A stretch of 9,508 nt of DNA from a bacterium (GTDB lineage Bacteria > Actinomycetota > Acidimicrobiia > Acidimicrobiales > CATQHL01). Below the pieces are notes generated by a model that saw only the letters and a program-made list of their open reading frames with translations, made no database searches and was not told the origin of the DNA. A program made the translations under genes and the position numbers. The DNA is taken from positions 1-9,508 of the forward strand of contig JAPPKQ010000038.1 in the NCBI GenBank assembly GCA_028819945.1, read 5' to 3'. The stretch's first letter is position 1. Every line of letters begins with the position of its first letter. Below, piece by piece: positions 1-5,524 of this stretch.

Positions 1-189
1 TCGTTGTCGGCCGCGTTCGAGACGCGACGGTGAACGCTGCCGCTCACCCGCTGCCTCGGCCTCGGCTGCGGCGATCGCCTGCTGGGCAGCGGCATCGGCT
101 GCGCCGTCGTCGCCTTCGTCGCCTGCACAGGCGGACGCCACGAGCGCCAGCACGAAGGCCAGTGCCAGAAGTCGTCGAATTGCTTTCAT
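1..189 (-). CDS. Exported lipoprotein, N-terminal part only (possible solute-binding protein)
   Basis: The reading frame starts at ATG 189-187 and stays open for 63 codons to the left edge. The first residues are a textbook lipoprotein signal: positive start (MKAIRR), hydrophobic core (LLALAFVLALVA) and a lipobox ending in Ala-Ser-Ala-Cys, with the modified Cys at residue 21. An acidic, glycine- and alanine-rich linker follows (GDEGDDGAADAAAQQ), the usual tether of actinobacterial surface lipoproteins, and then an Ala/Glu-rich, possibly coiled stretch. An AGGGAG-like ribosome binding site lies about ten bases upstream. The neighbouring sugar-handling genes make an ABC-transporter solute-binding protein a reasonable guess, but no binding domain is visible. 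From about codon 48 the frame becomes arginine-rich (ERQRSPSRLERGRQR), which is odd for such a protein and could reflect a frame error near the edge. Confidence 0.72.
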   Translation of the reverse strand, partial: MKAIRRLLALAFVLALVASACAGDEGDDGAADAAAQQAIAAAEAEAAGERQRSPSRLERGRQR

Positions 190-291
190 CGTGTGGATCT
201 CCCTCTCCCGGGTTGACTCGATTGTGCCGCGCCGATTGGCCGTCGATTACGACCCAACCCGCGCTTTGGCACGTCGTTGTGGACCTGCGGA

Positions 292-320
292 AGCATAGGT
301 GACCAGGGCCGGTCATCCAA
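292..320 (-). promoter_or_regulatory. Candidate promoter of the lipoprotein gene
   Basis: On the minus strand TTGGAT (315-320) is followed after 17 bases by TATGCT (292-297), a fair match to a -35/-10 pair. The -10 sits in the 13-mer CACCTATGCTTCC, which recurs with one change before the enolase-superfamily gene. The leader to the lipoprotein start would be roughly 100 bases. Nothing else in 190-414 looks like a gene. Confidence 0.35.
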
Positions 321-333
321 ACCAAAGTTTGGT
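321..333. promoter_or_regulatory. Inverted repeat, possible operator between lipoprotein and mutarotase
   Basis: ACCAAA-G-TTTGGT is a perfect 6-bp inverted repeat with a one-base centre. It lies in the divergent intergenic region, directly next to the candidate -35 of the lipoprotein promoter and about 80 bases before the mutarotase start. Position and symmetry suit a repressor site controlling both directions. No regulator gene is present in the window to pair with it. Confidence 0.35.
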
Positions 334-414
334 GGACAGGGCAGCGCGGGCCGGTGTTAGCGTCGTGGCGGCGCCGGCCGCGGCGTGCCCGCAGAGACCA
401 ACCCGGGAGGTGCC

Positions 415-729
415 ATGGAGCGGTTCTGTTTCACCTTCGAGATCTTCGAGGGAATGGAGGACGAGTACAAGCGTCGCCACGACGAGATCTGGCCGGAACT
501 GGTGGAACTGATCCAGGAATCGGGGCTCAAGAACTACACGCTGTTCCGCCGCGGCACCCAGATCATCGCCTACGTGGAATGCCATCCCGACAAGGACGCC
601 GCCTTCGCCCACATCGCCGGCTCGGAAGTGAACGCCCGCTGGTCCAAGTGGTTCGAGGAGGTCATCGTCAGCCTCGTCGACGAGGACGGCAACCTCTACG
701 AGGCCGCCGAGGTCTGGCACCTCGACTGA
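415..729 (+). CDS. rhaM: L-rhamnose mutarotase family protein (RhaM-like)
   Basis: This 104-residue protein has the length and pattern of L-rhamnose mutarotase, a small cytoplasmic dimer that interconverts the alpha and beta anomers of a 6-deoxy sugar. The family core is visible: Tyr18 and His22 in EYKRRHDEIWPEL, at the same positions as the catalytic pair of E. coli RhaM, then the NYTLFRRG strand and the ARWSKW motif (residues 74-79). The C-terminus EVWHLD matches the family's usual EVFYLP-type ending. The start is ATG 415 because GGGAGG (405-410) lies four bases upstream; an in-frame GTG at 385 would add ten residues and lacks such a site. The gene converges on the enolase-superfamily gene 34 bases away. 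The same family includes L-fucose mutarotases and members of unknown sugar preference, so the exact substrate is open. Confidence 0.92.
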   Translation: MERFCFTFEIFEGMEDEYKRRHDEIWPELVELIQESGLKNYTLFRRGTQIIAYVECHPDKDAAFAHIAGSEVNARWSKWFEEVIVSLVDEDGNLYEAAEVWHLD

Positions 730-730
730 G

Positions 731-761
731 CCGGTGGCGGCCGGCGACCAGGTGCCACCGG
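731..761. terminator. Hairpin between convergent mutarotase and enolase-superfamily genes
   Basis: CCGGTGGC (731-738) and GCCACCGG (754-761) form a perfect 8-bp stem with a 15-base loop. It begins just after the mutarotase stop and ends just before the opposing stop at 764. Its position fits a shared bidirectional terminator. There is no T tract on either strand, so factor-independent termination is uncertain. Confidence 0.45.
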
Positions 762-763
762 TG

Positions 764-1929
764 CTAGCGGTCGGCGCGGTAACGCTCCACGTAGTCGGCG
801 TCCAACTCGATCCCCCAGCCCGGGCCCTGGGGCAGCGGGTACATGCCGTCGCTGATCTCCGGCCGGTTGGCAATGAGGTTCCAGAACAGCGGATCACGAT
901 CGGGGTGGAAGCACTCCACGTAGGTGCCATGCGGGATGGAGGCCAGCATGTGGGCGGAGATCTGCGGCTCCTCGTGGTGGGGCCCCCCCCCCCCCGGGGC
1001 GGCCGGCCGGGCGGCCCCCCGCCGGCCCCCGGGGGGGGCCCCCCCCCCCCCCGGGGCCGGGGGCCCTGCCCGCCCACGCGGCGCCACTCGGTGGGCCCGC
1101 CACTCCAGGAGGCGTCGAAGTTGCACACGTCGATGGCGCCGGCCGCCATCAACTCGCCGGCCCCCTTGCGTGACATCTCGCTCTGGCCCGCGGCCACCGG
1201 CACGCCGGTCATGTAGCGCACGTCGCGCATGCCGCGGGCGTCGTTGAACCAGCGCACCGGCTCCTCGAACCAGCGAAGGCTCTCCGCCCCCACCAGGCGC
1301 ACGAAGCGGACCGCCTCGGCGACGGTGTAGCCGCCGTTGGCGTCGGCCATGAGCACGAAGCCCTCGCCGGCGGCCTCCTGCATCACCTTGAAGCGGTGCG
1401 CGTCCAGCTCCGGCGCCTGGCCACCCACCTTGGTCTTGCAGCCCGCCAGGCCGATCTCGCGGTAGTACTGCATCTCGGCGGCCAGCTCGTCGTCGGACTT
1501 CCCGTGGTAGCCCCCGATCGCGATTATCGGCATGGCGTCGCGGTAGCCGCCCCAGAGGCGGTACAGCGGCAGGTTCGCCGCCTTGCCGACGACGTCCCAC
1601 AGCGCACTGTCGACACAGGCGATGGCCATGATCACCAGCTTGCGATCGCGCAGGATGTCGAAGGTGAGCGGTTCCATGGCGCTCCAGCAGTCCTCCACCA
1701 GCAGCGGGTCGCGGCCGACCAGCATCGGCTGGAGTTCCTCGGTGATGATGCGTGCGATCTCGTGCTGGGTGTGCACCTCGTCGCCGTTGTAGATCTCACC
1801 GACGATGCCCTCGTCGGTGTGGATCCGCGTGATCAGCGTCGCCCGCTCGGACATCGAGTATGCGGAACCCCGGAACGTGTCCGCCAGGGGCACCACCAGC
1901 GGCACGACCTCGATTCGTTCGATCTTCAC
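764..1929 (-). CDS. Mandelate racemase/enolase-superfamily enzyme, reading frame broken at a G/C tract
   Basis: The N-terminal 285 residues (GTG 1929 to 1075, with GGGAGA upstream) and the last 71 residues (979 to TAG 764) are in different frames and together make one enzyme of the mandelate racemase subgroup. These enzymes abstract the alpha proton of a sugar acid or other carboxylate, giving dehydration, racemisation or lactone isomerisation. Visible active-site features are Lys165-Thr-Lys167, metal ligands Asp196, Glu222/223 (FEEP) and Glu251 (GQSE), Asp272, and the general-base His just before EEPQISAH in the C-terminal piece. The 95 bases between the pieces should be about 36 by comparison with mandelate racemase, and they shift the frame. 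The break coincides with an 88-base G/C-only tract, so I read this as a sequence fault in an intact gene of roughly 370 residues. A true pseudogene cannot be excluded. A sugar-acid dehydratase role is inferred from context. Confidence 0.85.
979..1066. other. 88-base stretch of only G and C, probable sequencing or assembly fault
   Basis: No A or T occurs from 979 to 1066. The stretch includes runs of 13 C (983-995), 8 G (1031-1038) and 14 C (1039-1052). It interrupts a conserved part of the enolase-superfamily gene immediately before the catalytic His. Flanking sequence on both sides codes normally. It resembles low-quality GC base calls more than any known element. Confidence 0.8.
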
Positions 1930-1958
1930 GGGGCTCTCCCTGTCGAGTGGCTCGGGGA

Positions 1959-1964
1959 AGTATA
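1959..1964 (-). promoter_or_regulatory. Candidate -10 element of the enolase-superfamily gene
   Basis: TATACT on the minus strand differs from TATAAT at one base and lies about 30 bases before the GTG start, leaving room for the AGGGAG ribosome site. It sits within CACCTATACTTCC, nearly identical to the sequence before the lipoprotein gene. No convincing -35 hexamer is seen at 16-18 bases. Confidence 0.4.
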
Positions 1965-2016
1965 GGTGTGGCCCCCAGGTCGGCAGCCCGGGGGCTCGCC
2001 TCGCCGGAGCGCATTC

Positions 2017-2044
2017 TTGGGTACATCGTCGCGGGGAATAAGAT
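2017..2044 (+). promoter_or_regulatory. Candidate promoter of the ligase gene, possibly leaderless
   Basis: TTGGGT (2017-2022), 16 bases, then TAAGAT (2039-2044). The -10 ends eight bases before the proposed GTG start at 2053, so transcription could begin at the start codon itself. This would explain why no ribosome binding site is found at a usable distance; GGGGAA at 2033-2038 is too far upstream. Confidence 0.33.
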
Positions 2045-2052
2045 CACCGGCG

Positions 2053-3189
2053 GTGCATGAAGAGCCCTCGTGGACAATGGGAATCGAGGAGGAATACCTC
2101 ATCGTTGAGCGGGAGACCGGCGCCCTGGTGGCGCAGCCGCCCGGCCTGATGGAGAGGGTCGCCGACCTGCGTCACGGCCTGGTCGGCCGCGAGTTGTTCG
2201 ACTCCCAACTCGAGATCGGAACAGTCGTCTGCGAGGACGTCCGCCACCTCCGCGCCGACGTGGGGCTGCTGCGGATCGCCGTGACCGAGGCCGCCGAGGA
2301 GTTCGGCCTGGCGCCCATCGCGGCATCCACGCACCCCTTCGCCAAGTGGGATCAGCAGCGGTACACCGACAACGAGCGCTACCGGGCCCTGGCTCAGGAC
2401 CTGCAGTACACGACCCGGCGGATGGTGGTCTCGGGGCTCCACGTGCACGTGGGGGTCGAGGATCCCGAGCTGCGGATCGATCTGATGGGGCAGGTGGCGT
2501 ACTTCCTGCCACATCTGCTGGCTCTGTCCACGTCGTCGCCGTTCTGGTCGGGCCAGGACACGGGCCTCAAGAGCTACCGGACGTCGGTCTTCCACAGCGT
2601 GCCCCGCACCGGCCTGCCGGAGAAGTTCGAGTCCTGGGCCGAGTTCGAGCGCCACGTGGACGTGCTCGTGCGCGCAGGGATCATCGAGGATTCCACCAAG
2701 ATCTGGTGGGACGTGCGCCCGTCGAAGCGCTACCCCACCCTCGAACTCAGGGTGACCGACCTGCCCACCCGGATGGAGGACACCATCGCCATCGCCGCCG
2801 CCTACGTGTGCGTGCTGCGGATGCTGTGGAGGCTCAAGAGGGAGAACCAGCGTTGGCGCGACTATGCCAACTTCCTGGTCGCCGAGAACATCTGGCGAGC
2901 CCAGCGCTATGGCACCACGGGCACGCTGTTGGACCTGGGCAGGGGCGAACTGGTGCCCGTTTCGGATCTGGCCGACGAGCTGGTCGAACTGGTGCGGTCC
3001 GACGCCGAGGCACTCGGCTGCACCGAGGAGTTGGAGCACATCAGGACCATCTGCGAGCGGGGCACCTCCGCCGATCGCCAGCTGGCCGTCTACCGGGAGG
3101 CTCTCGGGCAGGAGGCCACAGAGGACGAGGCGCTGCGGGCCGTCGTGGACGCGCTGATGGCCGACACGCTCGCCCCGCCCGTCAGGTAA
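2053..3189 (+). CDS. YbdK-type carboxylate-amine ligase (glutamate-cysteine ligase family 2)
   Basis: The 378-residue protein belongs to glutamate-cysteine ligase family 2, which joins an amine to a gamma-carboxylate using ATP. Typical YbdK features are visible: the N-terminal ATP/metal signature TMGIEEEYLIV (residues 8-18), FDSQLEIGT, SGLHVHVGV, STSSPFWSGQDTGLKSYRT and the C-terminal part beginning at WWDVRP and LELRVTDLPT. Length agrees with E. coli YbdK (372). The open frame extends to 1966, but the upstream 29 codons look non-coding. GTG 2053 leaves the short lead normal for the family; ATG 2077 would start inside the signature. YbdK enzymes show only weak glutamate-cysteine ligase activity and their true substrate is uncertain; relatives act in ergothioneine synthesis (EgtA). 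The gene stands alone, divergent from the enolase-superfamily gene and convergent with the dehydrogenase operon, so no partner hints at its substrate. Confidence 0.9.
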   Translation: MHEEPSWTMGIEEEYLIVERETGALVAQPPGLMERVADLRHGLVGRELFDSQLEIGTVVCEDVRHLRADVGLLRIAVTEAAEEFGLAPIAASTHPFAKWDQQRYTDNERYRALAQDLQYTTRRMVVSGLHVHVGVEDPELRIDLMGQVAYFLPHLLALSTSSPFWSGQDTGLKSYRTSVFHSVPRTGLPEKFESWAEFERHVDVLVRAGIIEDSTKIWWDVRPSKRYPTLELRVTDLPTRMEDTIAIAAAYVCVLRMLWRLKRENQRWRDYANFLVAENIWRAQRYGTTGTLLDLGRGELVPVSDLADELVELVRSDAEALGCTEELEHIRTICERGTSADRQLAVYREALGQEATEDEALRAVVDALMADTLAPPVR

Positions 3190-3197
3190 CGCCTCGG

Positions 3198-3218
3198 GGG
3201 CCCGAGCCGCTCGGGCCC
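3198..3218. terminator. GC-rich hairpin between convergent ligase and lipoyl-protein genes
   Basis: GGGCCCGAG (3198-3206) and CTCGGGCCC (3210-3218) form a perfect 9-bp stem around the three-base loop CCG, nine bases after the ligase stop and 14 bases before the opposing stop. It is well placed as a bidirectional terminator. There is no T tract, as is common in actinobacteria. Confidence 0.6.
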
Positions 3219-3232
3219 GGAGCCGGCGGCGC

Positions 3233-3469
3233 TCAGGAATCGATCACGCAGATCGCCGAGCCGACCTCCACCTCGTCCTCGACCTCGACGCGCAACTCGG
3301 CGACGGTGCCGGCAACCGGCGACGGCACGTCGGCCTCCACCTTGTCGGTCTCGACCAGCATCAGGGCATCGCCGACGGCCACGCTGTCCCCGACCGCCAC
3401 GTTCCATTCCAGCACGAGCACCTCGTTGGCGGTGTCGCCGAGCTTGGGCAGCTTCACGATCTGGCGCAT
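3233..3469 (-). CDS. Free-standing lipoyl-domain protein
   Basis: This 78-residue protein is a single biotin/lipoyl-attachment domain. The two-strand start VKLPKLGDT, the V-GD turn and the loop ETDKVEADVPSPVAG match lipoyl domains of 2-oxo acid dehydrogenase E2 subunits; Lys43 in this loop is the expected lipoylation site, and DKVE favours lipoate over biotin. The frame ends in a stop directly after the domain (AICVIDS), with no linker, E3-binding domain or acyltransferase core, and no decayed remains of them before the convergent ligase gene. It starts 16 bases after the E1 alpha stop with GGGGAGG seven bases before ATG, so it is the last gene of the operon. It presumably carries the acyl or hydroxyalkyl group made by the E1 pair; an E2 core and E3 would have to come from elsewhere. 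Confidence 0.93.
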   Translation of the reverse strand: MRQIVKLPKLGDTANEVLVLEWNVAVGDSVAVGDALMLVETDKVEADVPSPVAGTVAELRVEVEDEVEVGSAICVIDS

Positions 3470-3485
3470 GGTCGGTCCTCCCCGC

Positions 3486-4469
3486 TCAGACCAGCACGTT
3501 CTCGAACATGCTCGCCACGCCGGGCGCCGCCGCCGTCTTCACCTCGTCGACCGCGGCGTCCACCTCGCCGGCGATCCGGGCGGCGATCACGTCGGTGTCG
3601 CCGGGCGTCAGCAGGCCCTCGGAGGTCAGGCGAGCCCCGAACGTGTTGATGGGGTCCCGCTCGTACCACTTCTCGAACTCCCCGTCCGGGCGGTAAGGGG
3701 CGGTGTCGGACCGGGAGTGCCCGGCGTACCGGTACGTCTTCATCTCCAGCAGGCTGGGACCGTCACCGGCGCGAGCACGCGCCGCGGCGGCCTCGACGGC
3801 GGCGTTGACCGCGTCCACGTCCTGCCCGTCGACCACCTCACCGGGTATGCCGTAGGAGACCGCCCGGTCGGCGATATTGGCGATCGGCGTGGTCGCCGCA
3901 ATGGGGCTGTACTCGCCGTACTGGTTGTTCTCGCAGATGAAGATGGCCGGCAGCTTCCAGATGGCCGCGAGGTTGATGCCCTCGTGGAAGGCGCCGATAT
4001 TGGCGGCCCCGTCGCCGAACACGGCCACCGCCACGGCGTCGATGCCGCGGACCTGCGCCGTGAGGGCGGCGCCGGCGGCCACGGGAACTCCCGCCCCGAC
4101 GATGGCCATTGTCGGTAAGAGGCCGATCGACGTCTCGCACAGGTGCATCGAGCCGCCCACGCCGCCGATCGAACCCACGACGCGGCCCATGATCTCGCCG
4201 CAGACCTGCTGGGACGTCAGGCCGAGCGCCATCCCCATGCCGTGACCGCGGTAGGTGCAGCACACCGAATCGGTGGGCCGCAGCGCCGAGGCCACGCCGA
4301 CCGAGACGGCCTCCTGGCCCTGGCACGTGTGCGTCGTCCCATGCACGAGCCCCTCGGCGAACAGTCCGCGCACGGCGTCCTCGAGCGCCCGGATCTCCAC
4401 CATCCGCTCGTAACGCGCCACGCGGTCGGTTCGTACCGCCTCCCGTCGTGCGAGTACTTCACTGCTCAT
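3486..4469 (-). CDS. 2-oxo acid/acetoin dehydrogenase E1 component, alpha subunit
   Basis: The 327-residue protein is the thiamine-diphosphate-binding alpha chain of an alpha2-beta2 E1 enzyme, which decarboxylates a 2-oxo acid (or cleaves acetoin) and passes the product to lipoate. The thiamine motif is clear: GDG at 152-154, with AANIGAFHEGINLAAIWKLP, ending in Asn-Asn at 181-182. Other conserved parts are HTCQGQEA (47-53), YRGHGMGMALG (73-83) and the loop YRYAGHSRSD (246-255). Length is nearer to acetoin-dehydrogenase-type AcoA than to longer branched-chain or pyruvate E1 alpha chains. ATG 4469 is chosen because GGGAAGGG precedes it and homology starts just after it; the open frame upstream overlaps the E1 beta gene out of frame. 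It lies 35 bases after the E1 beta stop. Substrate cannot be assigned from sequence. Confidence 0.94.
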   Translation of the reverse strand: MSSEVLARREAVRTDRVARYERMVEIRALEDAVRGLFAEGLVHGTTHTCQGQEAVSVGVASALRPTDSVCCTYRGHGMGMALGLTSQQVCGEIMGRVVGSIGGVGGSMHLCETSIGLLPTMAIVGAGVPVAAGAALTAQVRGIDAVAVAVFGDGAANIGAFHEGINLAAIWKLPAIFICENNQYGEYSPIAATTPIANIADRAVSYGIPGEVVDGQDVDAVNAAVEAAAARARAGDGPSLLEMKTYRYAGHSRSDTAPYRPDGEFEKWYERDPINTFGARLTSEGLLTPGDTDVIAARIAGEVDAAVDEVKTAAAPGVASMFENVLV

Positions 4470-4504
4470 GCGTTCACCCTTCCCGTGCGTCCGGGTCGTC
4501 CGTC

Positions 4505-5524
4505 CTAAACGAGCGCCCCATCGCGCTCCCACCAGTGCGGCGGGCTTTCGCCGGTCGCCAGCAACTCGCCCACCTGCCCCGCCACGTATTCGGCGCTCGG
4601 CAGGTAGCGCTGCTCCAATTCCTTGCCGAACGGCACGTGCACGTCCGGTGCGGTGATCCGCATGGGCGGGGCGCTCAGATCGCCGAACGCCTCCGAGACG
4701 ACTTTGGCCACGATGTCCGCGCCCCAGCCGCCCGAATAGGGGCACTCCTCCACGACCGCGAGGCGGCCGGTGCGCTCCACCGAGGACAGCACCGCCTCGG
4801 TGTCCCACGGTTGCAGGGTCTGGAGGTCGATCACGTCGGCCGTCCAGCCGTCGGCGTCAGCTGCCGCAGCCAGACACGTCCGCACCGTCGAGCCGCACGA
4901 CACCAGCGTGATGTCGTCACCGCTCGCAAGCGTCGCCGCCTGCCCCAGGGGGATGATCCCCTCGACACCCGTCGTCACGTCGCCGCGCACGGCGTAGAGG
5001 ATGCGCGGCTCCAGGACGGCGACGGGATTGTCGTCCCGGATGGCCGCCCGGGTGAGCCCGTAGGCGTTGCCTGGACCGGAGAGCACGACGATCTTCAGAC
5101 CCGGCGACCCCACCATCCACGACTCCATCACCTGCGAGTGCTGGCAGCCGAATCCCAGGCCGGCGCCGACGGAGGCGCGCATGACCATCGGCACCCGGAC
5201 GGTCCCGCCGGAGAGGTAGTTGAACTTGGCCGCCTCGGTGACCAACTGGTCGAGCGCCACGCCCAGGAACTCCACGAACATGATCTCTGCGACCGGTCGC
5301 AGCCCGGTGGCAGCCGCGCCCACGGCGGCCCCCATGAACCCCATCTCGGCGATCGGTGTGTCGCGGACCCGCAGCGGGCCGAACTCCTCGAGCAGCCCGT
5401 CGGACGTCTTGAAGGGCCCGCCGGCGACCGCCACGTCCTCCCCGAAGGTGACGACATCGGGGTTCTCCCGCATCTCATCCCCGATGGCGGCCGCGATGGC
5501 CTGGTTCATGCGCATTCGTGCCAC
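4505..5524 (-). CDS. 2-oxo acid/acetoin dehydrogenase E1 component, beta subunit
   Basis: This 339-residue protein is the partner beta chain of the E1 enzyme. Family marks include MNQAIAAAIGDEM at the N-terminus, GEDVAVAGG (28-36), the cofactor-activating Glu60 in PIAEMGFMGAAVGAA, EFLGVALDQLVTEAAK, the active-site His129 in GCQHSQ, GLKIVVLSGP, and a C-terminal transketolase-type domain ending PFGKELEQRYLP. GTG 5524 is preferred because AGAGGAG sits six bases upstream; ATG 5515 and 5509 are alternatives that shorten it by three or five residues. The start overlaps the last 19 bases of the isomerase frame, suggesting coupled translation if that frame is read to its end. The order beta then alpha is the reverse of the common alpha-beta-E2 arrangement. 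Confidence 0.94.
   Translation of the reverse strand: MARMRMNQAIAAAIGDEMRENPDVVTFGEDVAVAGGPFKTSDGLLEEFGPLRVRDTPIAEMGFMGAAVGAAATGLRPVAEIMFVEFLGVALDQLVTEAAKFNYLSGGTVRVPMVMRASVGAGLGFGCQHSQVMESWMVGSPGLKIVVLSGPGNAYGLTRAAIRDDNPVAVLEPRILYAVRGDVTTGVEGIIPLGQAATLASGDDITLVSCGSTVRTCLAAAADADGWTADVIDLQTLQPWDTEAVLSSVERTGRLAVVEECPYSGGWGADIVAKVVSEAFGDLSAPPMRITAPDVHVPFGKELEQRYLPSAEYVAGQVGELLATGESPPHWWERDGALV

Noticed and set aside
979..1066. Reading the G/C-only tract as a genuine minisatellite, attachment site or CRISPR-like repeat
   Set aside because: There is no regular unit and no target duplication, and it sits inside a conserved coding sequence. Homopolymer runs of this kind point to base-calling or assembly trouble.
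313..1929. A single 538-codon minus-strand frame starting as the enolase-superfamily enzyme
   Set aside because: After the G/C-only tract it leaves the correct frame, loses all family similarity and runs antisense through the whole mutarotase gene. The true C-terminus is in the frame ending at 764.
2001..2010. Short GC inverted repeats in the enolase/ligase intergenic region (for example around AGCCCGGGGGCT)
   Set aside because: Stems of four or five GC pairs are expected by chance at this base composition.
2346..4118. 590-codon plus-strand open frame
   Set aside because: It overlaps the ligase gene in another frame and then runs antisense to the lipoyl and E1 alpha genes. Its composition is Arg/Gly/Ala-rich with no recognisable domain, as expected of a GC-rich shadow.
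4470..4808. 113-codon N-terminal extension of E1 alpha
   Set aside because: The extension lies inside the E1 beta coding sequence in another frame and has no similarity to E1 alpha; ATG 4469 has its own ribosome site.
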